A stretch of 32,018 bases of DNA from a virus, in IMG/VR virus record IMGVR_UViG_3300006919_000232, positions 1 through 32,018 of that record; one strand, given 5' to 3'. Below the pieces are notes generated by a model. It was given only the letters and a program-made list of their open reading frames with translations. It did no database searches and had not been told where the DNA came from. The position numbers were made by a program, and so were the translations under genes. Positions 1 to 6,895 of the stretch are shown piece after piece (position 1 is the stretch's first letter; each line of letters begins with the position of its first letter).

Positions 1-1790
1 ATACTTGAGAAATTTATAGCCTCTTGTTTATCTGATTGAAAATGAATTGATTTAAATAAAGGTTTTTTCTTAAGCCATGATATAAAACCCGTTTGTGATG
101 AGTTCATAACCATTCTAAATGGATCTTCTATAGGTGTTGGATAACCTCCTGTTTCTGTTTCCCTGACTTTTCTAACATGTAACTCACTGAGCTTCCTTAT
201 GTTATGGTCTGGTGATTGAACCTTTCGATGAATAGTCAGGAAGCAATCAGCTCTGTTTACGAACTTTCCGCCACCCTCTGTGTCTTCAGCGTATGGAGCA
301 ACAGGTAATCCGTCTGGTCCTTTTCTTCTTTGCGCTTCTGTAAAGGCATGAGTGTTTAACCATACAGCAATGTTGTTTGCTTTAGAGAATGTAAGAAAAG
401 AACTAGCTGACTCATAATGATAATCGTGTACACCGATGTTACTTCCTTTCATGTCTAATTTAAGGCTATTGTATGGATCTATAAACACACCATCTACTGG
501 CTGTTGTAATAAAATCTTTTCCATAAATAAGATTATATCTGAATAGCTGTAAACTTGATTGTTATTGATGATAGTGAAGTGCTCGTTTACCCATTCATAA
601 GCAGCTTTTCTTTCATAGAAGCTCATATCAGAAACTTTTCTGTCTGATGCGAACTGCATTAATTGCATTTTAATAGACGCTGTTCTGTTCTCTGATGAAT
701 AAAGTATCCACTTCCATTTGTGTTGAATAACAGAGTTTACAATTAAATATAGTGCTGATGTAGTTTTACCTACGTTACTATGACCATTTATAATAACAAA
801 TTCTTTTTTATATCTAAAGTGTTCGTCAAGATCCTGATCTCCAGTGTTTAATCCAATTTCAATTTTACCCTGAGAGAAGTCATCTATCCATCTAAAGTCT
901 TCATCATCAGAAGATATGAAAGACATATCCCCATCATTTATAAGTAGATTCCTTTCAGCTGACTGTTCGTTATCTATTAAGGCTTTGATAGGCATCTGCT
1001 TGCCTTTTTCAATACCATCAATAACAGTAATTTTTGCATGCTCTAAAGAATCAACATCTCTCTTCTCTATCTCCCTCATAATGACCCTTATAACCTCGTC
1101 TTGTTCCATACGTCCAGCAGAGATATATCCACCACAAAGTATAGCAGCCTTGTTTAAGTTCACCCACTTCTCACCATCTGGAGCATTACGTATCATACGT
1201 GCAGCTAAGTTTAGCTTCATGTAATCCGTATAAGAATATGCTTCGTTATCAGGTGTTTGTTTTTCTGCAAACTCAGATGTAAAAGCCCCAAACTTTTTTG
1301 AATTATCCTTGATGATAATATCAGGATCAAAAGATTCAAAGCAAGCCCTTGATTCATTAATGCCCGACTCATCAACTTCTAAACAATACTGTTTGTTAAA
1401 GTATGTACATAAAGCTCTAAAGTGATCACGATGTCTTTCTGGATTTGTTATCTTAACTAAGGCTTTAATACCATCCCCACTAGGTGATACCCAGCATGAA
1501 TGGATGTACTCATCAGTTGCTAATGCTTTTTTAACCTCAGCAACTTTAACGTGGTCAAAGTCTAATATAATAAATCCTGAGTGCTCGAACAAAGCATCAT
1601 CAGCCCTAGACGAAAACTCCCCACTGAAACAAACAATGGGGAGCTCTTTCTTTTTAGGTTTTTCTCCAGACCTAATCTTCTCTATAAGAGACTCCGACTT
1701 CCCCTGTTGTATGCGTCGAAGCGCTGTTGGTATCGTTATGTGATGTGGACTCTTCGTATCCTTTATACTCTGGAATATTGTTACCTTCAT
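1..1790 (-). CDS. Primase-helicase: VirE-N domain plus DnaB/RecA-like ATPase (3' end outside window)
   Basis: The gene runs off the left edge; about 596 residues are visible from the ATG at 1790. The N-terminal 160 residues match the VirE-N (BT4734-like) domain of Bacteroidota primases: CFSGEFSSR near residue 54, LDFDHV near 76, SPSGDGIKALVKI near 101. A RecA-like ATPase follows, with Walker A GHSNVGKTT near residue 335 and Walker B GVFIDPYNS near 432. A later stretch (WLNTHAFTEAQ...APYAEDTEGGGKFVNRAD) resembles DnaB-type phage helicases. It probably primes and unwinds phage DNA at the fork. I chose the start because MKVTIFQSIKD is a typical VirE-N opening; it makes the first 119 bp overlap the upstream Nmad1 gene out of frame. 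Domain calls are good; actual primase activity is inferred. Confidence 0.8.
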   Translation of the reverse strand, partial: MKVTIFQSIKDTKSPHHITIPTALRRIQQGKSESLIEKIRSGEKPKKKELPIVCFSGEFSSRADDALFEHSGFIILDFDHVKVAEVKKALATDEYIHSCWVSPSGDGIKALVKITNPERHRDHFRALCTYFNKQYCLEVDESGINESRACFESFDPDIIIKDNSKKFGAFTSEFAEKQTPDNEAYSYTDYMKLNLAARMIRNAPDGEKWVNLNKAAILCGGYISAGRMEQDEVIRVIMREIEKRDVDSLEHAKITVIDGIEKGKQMPIKALIDNEQSAERNLLINDGDMSFISSDDEDFRWIDDFSQGKIEIGLNTGDQDLDEHFRYKKEFVIINGHSNVGKTTSALYLIVNSVIQHKWKWILYSSENRTASIKMQLMQFASDRKVSDMSFYERKAAYEWVNEHFTIINNNQVYSYSDIILFMEKILLQQPVDGVFIDPYNSLKLDMKGSNIGVHDYHYESASSFLTFSKANNIAVWLNTHAFTEAQRRKGPDGLPVAPYAEDTEGGGKFVNRADCFLTIHRKVQSPDHNIRKLSELHVRKVRETETGGYPTPIEDPFRMVMNSSQTGFISWLKKKPLFKSIHFQSDKQEAINFSS

Positions 1791-2043
1791 TGTCTAATGC
1801 AATCATTAAAAGTATAAGATATCCAGCCAGATCCATAACGGTATCTTCTGTTTCTCCATGTACTCCTACGTTTTTTATTCTATTTAATTTATCGTCTATC
1901 CTAGCCTTAAGAGCTTCTATTCTGTCTAGATGAGAGAATATACCTCCAGGTTGTAATGCGCTATTACCGTAAGCAGAATTCTTTTTTAAAAGCAACTCTT
2001 TAATCTCGTCACTCTTTTCTATTATACTGGCTCTTATGTTCAT
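1672..2043 (-). CDS. Nmad1/DUF1599-family protein
   Basis: A 123-aa protein whose first 90 residues match the DUF1599 (nucleotide modification associated domain 1) pattern: KNSAYGNSAL near residue 21, a conserved FSHLDRIEALKARIDDKLNRIKN helix region, and the DLAGYLILLMIALD helix near 70. The family is all-helical, common in phages and thought to be linked to nucleotide metabolism or modified bases; no catalytic role is established. The last 30 residues (Ser/Thr/Glu rich) look disordered and are encoded where the downstream primase-helicase gene already starts in another frame. The start overlaps the upstream gene by 35 bp, so the two are probably translationally coupled. Confidence 0.7.
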   Translation of the reverse strand: MNIRASIIEKSDEIKELLLKKNSAYGNSALQPGGIFSHLDRIEALKARIDDKLNRIKNVGVHGETEDTVMDLAGYLILLMIALDNEGNNIPEYKGYEESTSHNDTNSASTHTTGEVGVSYRED

Positions 2044-2275
2044 CTAATGTTAAATTTGAGTGTGATAACTCCACACTATCTAATATCTCACGTATGATAA
2101 TCTCTTTGTTTTTAGACTTAGCGGTGTAGTAAGTGTTACGTAGTCGTGACATTACTTTTTCATCATAACGCATGATATCAGATGGCGTGTCGTATATAGT
2201 GACAATCCACTCACAGCGCTCATGTATTTCCTTCCGTTTCTTGAAGGCTACACGAACCTGTGAGTGTTTTATCAT
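2009..2275 (-). CDS. Small basic hypothetical protein
   Basis: I take the ATG at 2275 (MIKHSQVRVAF), 7 bp after the stop of the SSB-like gene, giving 88 aa. The same frame is open further upstream to 2446, but that part lies wholly inside the SSB-like gene and looks like a shadow; an ATG at 2299 is the alternative. The protein is rich in Lys, Arg and Ser, and is mostly helical by eye (SRLRNTYYTAKSKNKEIIIREILDSVEL). I recognise no family. Its place between an SSB-like gene and an Nmad1 gene suggests a role in DNA metabolism by association only. Confidence 0.65.
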   Translation of the reverse strand: MIKHSQVRVAFKKRKEIHERCEWIVTIYDTPSDIMRYDEKVMSRLRNTYYTAKSKNKEIIIREILDSVELSHSNLTLDEHKSQYNRKE

Positions 2276-2282
2276 TGGCCTT

Positions 2283-2594
2283 TTAGAAAGGCATTTCATC
2301 TGTAGCCATCTGAGCTGCTTCTTTTTTAGCTGCTTTTGCTGCTCGATCTTCCTTAGCCTTCTCGCTATTGTAATCATACACCGTAGTGTATGGCTTACCA
2401 TTTTTCGATATGCCAGTTTTACAAAAAACATTTCCGCCATCACCATTCGCTTGAACAGGTGTTGCGTATTTGTCTATCATCTCCTGCAGTTCAGTGACTT
2501 TATATTTCACTGTTACACCTGCAAACTTACCATCGTAATAACGTGGCTCTTCTGTGTACCCTACGAGTACGGAATCATACTTAGTATCACTCAT
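2283..2594 (-). CDS. Small SSB-like protein with acidic C-terminal tip
   Basis: A 103-aa protein with a compact beta-rich N-terminal part (MSDTKYDSVLVGYTEEP, then KFAGVTVKYKVTELQEM), an Ala/Lys/Glu linker, and the last five residues DEMPF. That tail closely resembles the DDIPF-type tip that bacterial single-stranded-DNA-binding proteins use to recruit partners. It is much shorter than E. coli SSB, and I cannot confirm an OB fold by eye. It sits between a RecE-like nuclease and the replication genes, as expected of a phage SSB. An SSB-like role is an inference from tail, size and context. Confidence 0.5.
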   Translation of the reverse strand: MSDTKYDSVLVGYTEEPRYYDGKFAGVTVKYKVTELQEMIDKYATPVQANGDGGNVFCKTGISKNGKPYTTVYDYNSEKAKEDRAAKAAKKEAAQMATDEMPF

Positions 2595-2621
2595 AATTAA
2601 AATAATTTATAAATTATATTG

Positions 2622-2640
2622 AAAGCAAACTATTTGCTTT
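2622..2640. repeat. Perfect 8-bp inverted repeat upstream of the SSB-like gene
   Basis: AAAGCAAA and TTTGCTTT flank a 3-nt loop, in the 53-bp gap between the RecE-like gene (stop 2648) and the SSB-like gene (start 2594). On the minus strand it is not followed by a clear U-tract, so it could equally be an attenuator, an operator or an RNA-processing site. Confidence 0.45.
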
Positions 2641-2647
2641 TACAATC

Positions 2648-3430
2648 TTATACATCGAAAACTGCGTAATGCGTTTCCGTTTTGTGTCCATTAGCTAGCC
2701 ATTCTTTAATATTGACTAGTGCTTCATTAAACTTCATCTCACCCCTGAGCATTGTTTCGTCAGTGCATTTAACTAATGCAGGGTAGTAGGGGTATGCCTT
2801 CTCTTGCACAACCCAATAGTAATTATCTATACCAAACACAGTTGAATATATGTATGCTTGAATATCATAAGACCAGCTGTTAACGTCATACTTAAATTTG
2901 TTTACACTTCTAGCGCTTTTGCTGTCTGTAATAAACCCATCACCCAGACAGTCAAGGAATCCTTTAAGTGGAACACCATCAATATCTTCATTGAACTCTA
3001 CTTGGTATCGCCCTTTAAGATATGTATCTAACAATCCACAAGCATCTAATCTTTCAATCATTTCGTTAGCTTGTTTCCAATCTTCTTCAGAACATAACTC
3101 TTTACCTAAAGCTTCAGCTTCTTCTTGCATGTCAGACTTTATACTCTTGTACTCTGCAGTCATAGCAGGTCTTTTAGAATCTTGTGTTTTCTGAGAGCAT
3201 GACGCTAGGATCTGATCTGAATCAATAACCTTATATGTCTCAATAGCTTTATCTTTTTCGAAAAGAAGCATGTCGTATAGTGTACCAAAAGTTAAAGCTT
3301 CAGATTGCTTCTTGAGTTGCCCCCTCATATACATCTCCCAGAGACGCATGTCTCCAAGAGCGTATTTAATAGAGGAATAGGATAAGTGTTCCTTACCTAC
3401 TGCTTCTTTAAGTTGTTGTCTTAGTGTCAT
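2648..3430 (-). CDS. RecE-like PD-(D/E)XK exonuclease (DUF3799-type)
   Basis: A 260-aa protein. TFGTLYDMLLFE (47-58) matches the conserved early helix of phage exonuclease VIII-like nucleases. The core follows: Glu145 in QVEF, Asp160 in GFLDCL, and Asp169-Ser-Lys171 in ITDSKSAR, the PD-(D/E)XK metal and catalytic residues, then the Q191-A-Y-x-Y195 helix typical of the RecB/RecE branch. It should degrade one strand of dsDNA from ends and so prepare 3' overhangs for the annealing protein encoded two genes upstream (3651-4175). Pairing of exonuclease and annealing protein is the usual phage recombination module. Length fits a stand-alone RecE nuclease domain. It overlaps the preceding gene by 4 bp. 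Confidence 0.75.
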   Translation of the reverse strand: MTLRQQLKEAVGKEHLSYSSIKYALGDMRLWEMYMRGQLKKQSEALTFGTLYDMLLFEKDKAIETYKVIDSDQILASCSQKTQDSKRPAMTAEYKSIKSDMQEEAEALGKELCSEEDWKQANEMIERLDACGLLDTYLKGRYQVEFNEDIDGVPLKGFLDCLGDGFITDSKSARSVNKFKYDVNSWSYDIQAYIYSTVFGIDNYYWVVQEKAYPYYPALVKCTDETMLRGEMKFNEALVNIKEWLANGHKTETHYAVFDV

Positions 3431-3651
3431 TGTTTAATTGTATTGTAACCTAAAGCATGAATTATCATATCTGTTTTATTCATTTCAGTTTGGGTTGTAT
3501 TAATTTCAGGCTTTTGCCTGTCTATAATTTTTAAGCTCTCCTTCCAATCTTCACTCATAGGTGTAATATTTTTCCAATCTATAGAAGGAATCATTTCTAG
3601 AGCACCTAAAAAATCACCGTTCTTTAATTTTTTTTCATACTCTTCTCTCAT
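3427..3651 (-). CDS. Hypothetical protein between annealing protein and nuclease
   Basis: A 74-aa protein, charged and probably helical at the N-terminus (MREEYEKKLKNGDFLGALEMI). I recognise no family. The gene is coupled on both sides: its ATG overlaps the stop of the annealing-protein gene, and its end overlaps the start of the RecE-like gene by 4 bp. It may be an accessory factor of the recombination module; this is inferred from position only. Confidence 0.6.
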   Translation of the reverse strand: MREEYEKKLKNGDFLGALEMIPSIDWKNITPMSEDWKESLKIIDRQKPEINTTQTEMNKTDMIIHALGYNTIKQ

Positions 3652-4175
3652 TACACGAACTTTTTTAATCCTTCTTTTTGTCTGTCTGTAAGTTCTTCAC
3701 CATACTTAGATAACACATTGTCATATGCTTTCTTCTTGTCAGTTGAAGATTTAATGTAACCTACAGCGCTGTCCATGATGTTAGCTTTAGTTTTTCTCTT
3801 CGGAGTTGATGCTGTTTCTTGCTGATGTATAGCATCTGCAACTTCTCCAGCCGAAGCCATAGAGTCATCTACTCCAATACCCATAACCGCTAATGCTCTA
3901 CCAATAGCTGATGTCTCACAGTTTTCAATGTAAGATGTTTTGTTAATGTTACCATTAGCTTGAATCTCATGAGCATGACCAGTAGATATAACTCTTTGCG
4001 CTGTGTCTGCAACCGTTGCTTTACATACACAATGCTCTGAATCTAGCACCGTGAACTCTGTTGCAATGGTCCAATTTTCGTACTTCTTTTCTTGACGGAA
4101 GTACTTAACTCTTTCTTTTACCTCGACATATTGTTTGCCTCGGATGTTTACTGTTTTGAACTTGTATGTTCCCAT
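3651..4175 (-). CDS. Putative single-strand annealing protein (Rad52/ERF-like)
   Basis: A 174-aa protein. The N-terminal part reads KQYVEVKERVKYFRQEK, then an alternating beta pattern (TIATEFTVLD...CVCKATVAD), then the strongly conserved NKTSYIENCETSAIGRALAV segment (78-97) that marks a widespread phage family of Rad52/ERF-like annealing proteins. The C-terminal third is Lys-rich. It would anneal complementary ssDNA made by the RecE-like nuclease, for recombination or concatemer formation. The TSAIGRAL motif is clear; assignment to annealing activity rests on family memory and the neighbouring nuclease. It could also be a non-catalytic ssDNA binder. Confidence 0.6.
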   Translation of the reverse strand: MGTYKFKTVNIRGKQYVEVKERVKYFRQEKKYENWTIATEFTVLDSEHCVCKATVADTAQRVISTGHAHEIQANGNINKTSYIENCETSAIGRALAVMGIGVDDSMASAGEVADAIHQQETASTPKRKTKANIMDSAVGYIKSSTDKKKAYDNVLSKYGEELTDRQKEGLKKFV

Positions 4176-4217
4176 AATGTATTTAAATTAATTGTGTGTA
4201 AAATTACGAATAATATT

Positions 4218-4670
4218 TTAATATTCAACTGTTTTCTCTATAGTTTTTTTTCTTTCTCTTAATATATTTATCTGTCTATCAATAAATTGTACTTGCATGT
4301 CTTTAGACTTAATCCAACGTTCAGTGACCATTTTAATCCCTACGTTTTCAGTTAGTTCGTACAAAGACTTAAAGGTTTTGTTTACCTTTATTTCCCTTTC
4401 TACACCCTTATGCATGTCTCTAATTTGAAGTAAGGTATAGTCGTTAAAGTATTCTGATATAGCTCTATTTGTTTTACTTCCATATCTAAACATATTCTCA
4501 TTACAAAACTGTATGAATAACATAAAGGATGTTTTTTTGTATTTAGAGTATAAACTTTCTTCTCTCATTTCAAATGGTCGCTTTAAGAATATAGTCATAA
4601 GCGCATTTATTTCTTTTTCTAAATCTTTAAAATCTTTTATAGATCTATTAGTAAGTATTGTCTTGTTCAT
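4218..4670 (-). CDS. Hypothetical helical protein
   Basis: A 150-aa protein with a long charged C-terminal helix (DMQVQFIDRQINILRERKKTIEK) and an aromatic-rich middle (SFMLFIQFCNENMFRYG). I recognise no domain. It overlaps the upstream gene by 23 bp and is separated by 42 bp of AT-rich sequence from the annealing-protein gene, so a minor promoter for the recombination module could lie there; I see no clear box. Confidence 0.6.
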   Translation of the reverse strand: MNKTILTNRSIKDFKDLEKEINALMTIFLKRPFEMREESLYSKYKKTSFMLFIQFCNENMFRYGSKTNRAISEYFNDYTLLQIRDMHKGVEREIKVNKTFKSLYELTENVGIKMVTERWIKSKDMQVQFIDRQINILRERKKTIEKTVEY

Positions 4671-5037
4671 CTATTTGGGCTTTAATAAATTCATGTATTG
4701 AATGGTATTTTGTTAGTACGTTCATCATTTTTGTAGAGGCTAATGCTATTTTTTTAGACTCGTATAAGGTGTCTATTCGTTCTTGTTCCGATCCTAGAAG
4801 CTCATCTATAAGGACTTCACCTGCTTGTTGAGAATCAATTTCATCTATCAAATCTTTAACAGAATCGTTTAATATCTCAGAGAATATTTTTGATATGTCA
4901 ATCGAGTCCCATAATATCCAGTCTTCCAGACCGTAAGCCTCTATATCGTGAACACATAAATCTGCAGCGCAATTTGTGGAATCGTTATTGTCTAGTCTCA
5001 TGGCGTTAACCCATGATAAAGCTTCTTTATCTGTCAT
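4648..5037 (-). CDS. Acidic hypothetical protein
   Basis: A 129-aa protein, strongly acidic and helical (DSIDISKIFSEILNDSVKDLIDEIDSQQAGEVLIDELLG). No family recognised. The start overlaps the stop of the 63-aa upstream gene, so the two are coupled. Small acidic early proteins in phages often act as inhibitors of host nucleic-acid enzymes, but nothing here proves it. Confidence 0.6.
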   Translation of the reverse strand: MTDKEALSWVNAMRLDNNDSTNCAADLCVHDIEAYGLEDWILWDSIDISKIFSEILNDSVKDLIDEIDSQQAGEVLIDELLGSEQERIDTLYESKKIALASTKMMNVLTKYHSIHEFIKAQIDEQDNTY

Positions 5038-5228
5038 TAGAACCCATAGTTTTTACACTCTTTGCGGAATACATCCATAGAGTTTACAAAATTGAAATTC
5101 TTTATAGTGTTTGTCTTGTCGTACCTGTGCTTATCGTAAGCTTCGACAAATAAATTAAGCAAGTGTAAAGCATCAAGATGTTCTGGTGTTAGTTGTCTAG
5201 ATGGATATGTTATATGTTCTTTACTCAT
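5037..5228 (-). CDS. Small hypothetical protein
   Basis: A 63-aa protein (MSKEHITYPSRQLTPEH...) with one likely helix (HLDALHLLNLFVEAYDKHRY). No family recognised. Its ATG overlaps the stop of a 24-residue membrane peptide gene in a TAATG junction, supporting both as real translated genes. Confidence 0.55.
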   Translation of the reverse strand: MSKEHITYPSRQLTPEHLDALHLLNLFVEAYDKHRYDKTNTIKNFNFVNSMDVFRKECKNYGF

Positions 5229-5302
5229 TATTTATTATTTTGATAAGTTAGATAAATAGCTGTTATTACATAGAACAGCATTATAGGTATTATTATATTC
5301 AT
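5228..5302 (-). CDS. 24-aa single-span membrane peptide
   Basis: The frame from ATG 5302 to the TAA ending at 5228 encodes a hydrophobic span (IIIPIMLFYVITAIYL) followed by a short polar tail (TYQNNK). The stop shares one base with the next start (TAATG), the same overlap style used elsewhere in this arm, which argues against a random ORF. The function is unknown; tiny phage membrane peptides often target host membrane proteins. Confidence 0.45.
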   Translation of the reverse strand: MNIIIPIMLFYVITAIYLTYQNNK

Positions 5303-5316
5303 GTTAATTAAATTAG

Positions 5317-5433
5317 TGTGAGTGAGGGGAATCGAACCCCTCTACTAAACCAAATAAAAGCAGTCGGTCATATGATAATAAATCATGCAAAGGACACAAC
5401 CCCTTTACAGGAAGACCGAATCCAGACACTCAC
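5317..5433 (-). ncRNA. tRNA-like RNA: full acceptor and T arm, no normal anticodon arm
   Basis: On the minus strand a 7-bp acceptor stem (GTGAGTG at 5433-5427 with CACTCAC at 5324-5318) closes onto a perfect T arm (AGGGG, loop TTCGATT, CCCCT; 5341-5325), with A5317 as discriminator and no encoded CCA. The interior is 76 nt, too long for a tRNA and without a convincing anticodon loop with U33. It can instead fold as a TCGGTC/GACCGA stem (5419-5414 with 5369-5364) enclosing two small hairpins, plus a CTGCT/AGTAG hairpin (5363-5342). The 5' segment TCTGGATTCG resembles the D-loop segment of tmRNA. It could be a degenerate tRNA, a tmRNA-like RNA or a processing mimic. Confidence 0.6.
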
Positions 5434-5439
5434 TATGTT

Positions 5440-6048
5440 TTAATGCATAACCAATCCTACTTTATTAGAACGGTTAAACCATTTAGTAGCCATGACGTCT
5501 GACTCCATAGCTGAGGTATACCCTGCGCTAACTAAGGACTCCATGTCATCAAAAATTTTACAATGCCTATGATTGTTATAATCAATAAGGTCATCACGAG
5601 TACCACCTTCACTGTATATAATATCAAAGTTTTCAGGCATGTTTGTTTTTAAAAATAAAGGAATAGATTTCGTGTAAGAATAAAACTTTATGTAAGGTAA
5701 AGCCTTAGCTATAGCCACCCATTTATCTATGTATTTTTTAGAGTAGTAATCTCCTGAGTCATGAACTCTTAGCATGTCTACATTTTTTTTCTTAAGCTCG
5801 GCTATCATTTTATCTACAAATGAATCGCATTTAGTAGCTAAATATCTATGTTGAAATGCAGGTGATACGTTACTCCAAACATACGCACCTTTTTGAGCAT
5901 AACAAAATTTAGCACAAGCCCCAGCAAAAGGACAGGTTCGTTTCCCTTCTGAATCTTGGAATGCAGGTATACCAAAGTTAAAGACTCGCTGTCCAATAAC
6001 ATTGCTTGTTTTTTTTAGTTTAGTGTTTTGTGTTATTAAATGTGGCAT
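5440..6048 (-). CDS. Gp88-family phage protein
   Basis: A 202-aa protein matching the 'gene product 88' family seen in many phages. It opens with an NTKL-type motif (TQNTKLKK), has a cysteine cluster TCPFAGACAKFCYAQKG (Cys39, Cys45, Cys49), then the RVHDSGDYYSKKYIDKW block and the YSYTKS segment, all in family order. The spacing of cysteines suggests metal or iron-sulfur binding. The biochemical role of the family is unknown. It is the first gene downstream of the 69-bp palindromic repeat at 6060, so it probably heads a transcription unit that runs on through the tRNA-like RNA and the recombination genes. Confidence 0.7.
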   Translation of the reverse strand: MPHLITQNTKLKKTSNVIGQRVFNFGIPAFQDSEGKRTCPFAGACAKFCYAQKGAYVWSNVSPAFQHRYLATKCDSFVDKMIAELKKKNVDMLRVHDSGDYYSKKYIDKWVAIAKALPYIKFYSYTKSIPLFLKTNMPENFDIIYSEGGTRDDLIDYNNHRHCKIFDDMESLVSAGYTSAMESDVMATKWFNRSNKVGLVMH

Positions 6049-6059
6049 CGGTTTCTTAT

Positions 6060-6128
6060 TTAAGAGGTAGTGTATTATATATATAATTCATACTGAATTA
6101 TTATATATATAATACTACTACTCTCTAA
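6060..6128. repeat. Palindromic intergenic element, copy A
   Basis: A 69-bp element identical, base for base, to the one at 11044. It begins TTAAGAGGTAGTG, forms a long AT-rich hairpin (GTATTATATATATAAT arms around a central TTCA/TGAA stem), and ends ACTACTCTCTAA. It fills the gap between the zinc-ribbon gene (stop 6136) and the Gp88-like gene (start 6048). It could be a leader hairpin, promoter/operator or processing site. Confidence 0.85.
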
Positions 6129-6135
6129 TGTTTCT

Positions 6136-6252
6136 TTATTCCATATCTCTCCAGTATCCACCAGCACAATCCTTAGAGCAAAACTGCCCTTCTTGTTCTA
6201 CCTCATATGTGTCGCAGTAATTGCATAGGTGAACTTCTTCTTCATTCTCCAT
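6136..6252 (-). CDS. 38-aa zinc-ribbon-like protein
   Basis: Starts at the ATG at 6252. The protein reads MENEEEVHLCNYCD then, after 11 residues, FCSKDCAGG, giving two cysteine pairs (C-x2-C and C-x3-C) that would bind one zinc as a minimal treble-clef or zinc ribbon. The start overlaps the stop of the next gene upstream (GAATGA arrangement). Function unknown; small zinc ribbons in phages often bind nucleic acid or a host protein. Confidence 0.6.
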   Translation of the reverse strand: MENEEEVHLCNYCDTYEVEQEGQFCSKDCAGGYWRDME

Positions 6253-6418
6253 CTTTATTTTCTTTTAATTTATTAATTTCTATTTGTAAATTCTCAGCCA
6301 TTATACGCCATTGCATAGCCGCTTTGAGTAAGCTAGTCTTGGTGTTGGCTTTGAGGGCTGACTTAACTTGATCTTTTGTCCACCCATCTAATGGGTTAAA
6401 TTCTTTTTCTTTACTCAT
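6242..6418 (-). CDS. Small helical protein, 58 aa
   Basis: The frame opens at ATG 6418 (MSKEKEFNPLDGWTKDQVKSALK) and ends in a charged helix (AENLQIEINKLKENKDGE). Its start overlaps the stop of the upstream 57-aa gene, and its stop overlaps the zinc-ribbon start, so three tiny genes form a coupled string. No family recognised. Confidence 0.55.
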   Translation of the reverse strand: MSKEKEFNPLDGWTKDQVKSALKANTKTSLLKAAMQWRIMAENLQIEINKLKENKDGE

Positions 6419-6584
6419 TTATTTTGTTTTGTATTTCTCTCCATACTTCAGGGTAATCGTCTATCAGTATGCGCTTGAGTTGCTGTAACTCACTCCACAT
6501 ATCCTTGATTACCTTAGCTTGGTTCTTAATTGTTTTAGCTCTGTCTATTCGTTCTCTGTTTTTAGCTCGTTCTTGCATTCCCAT
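6411..6584 (-). CDS. Small charged helical protein, 57 aa
   Basis: From ATG 6584 the product (MGMQERAKNRERIDRAKTI...) is almost entirely helical and basic at the N-terminus, with a Trp-containing helix (VIKDMWSELQQLKRILID). It overlaps the downstream 58-aa gene by 8 bp. No family recognised; a DNA- or protein-binding helix is possible. Confidence 0.55.
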   Translation of the reverse strand: MGMQERAKNRERIDRAKTIKNQAKVIKDMWSELQQLKRILIDDYPEVWREIQNKINE

Positions 6585-6610
6585 TTGGTTATACTATTAG
6601 GTGAGTTGAT

Positions 6611-6895
6611 TCACTTATTACTCTTGTTGTGTATTTTTATTAAATGTACTGCTACGTTATATAAGTCCTCGATTGAACGCCATCTCTTCTGGTTGTTCTT
6701 CCTTAGGGAACCATCAATCAATTCATGCGGATCGAGTCCACCATTTTCTATCTTCTCTACTACAGGCATCAACCAATCCCATGAGGTGTGGAACATGAGT
6801 TCACCAACCTTATAATGACATCCGTTGTAATCATATAAGTTAAACCCCTCAGAGCCTTCTTGCATAAATTCTGCTATTAGTTTGTTATTTTTCAT
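6611..6895 (-). CDS. HTSWDWLMPV-family protein, paralogue 1
   Basis: A 94-aa member of a four-gene family in this window. It starts MKNNKLIAEFMQ, carries the core FHTSWDWLMPVVEKIE (35-50), and ends with a VHLIKIHN helix. The layout resembles the 'phage ABA sandwich' fold family (short N-terminal helix, tight strands, YxTSxxxAxxVVE helix), but that link is tentative. The related copies are at 6885, 8562 and 8893. Parts are nearly identical at DNA level, pointing to fairly recent duplication or gene conversion. The function is unknown. Confidence 0.65.
   Translation of the reverse strand: MKNNKLIAEFMQEGSEGFNLYDYNGCHYKVGELMFHTSWDWLMPVVEKIENGGLDPHELIDGSLRKNNQKRWRSIEDLYNVAVHLIKIHNKSNK

Noticed and set aside
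2276-2446. N-terminal extension of the small basic protein at 2009
   Set aside because: This part lies entirely within the SSB-like gene in another frame; the ATG at 2275 just after that gene's stop is the better start.
5317-5433. Ordinary tRNA gene
   Set aside because: Acceptor and T arm fit, but the interior is about 45 nt too long and no 7-nt anticodon loop with U33 can be drawn; kept as a tRNA-like RNA instead.
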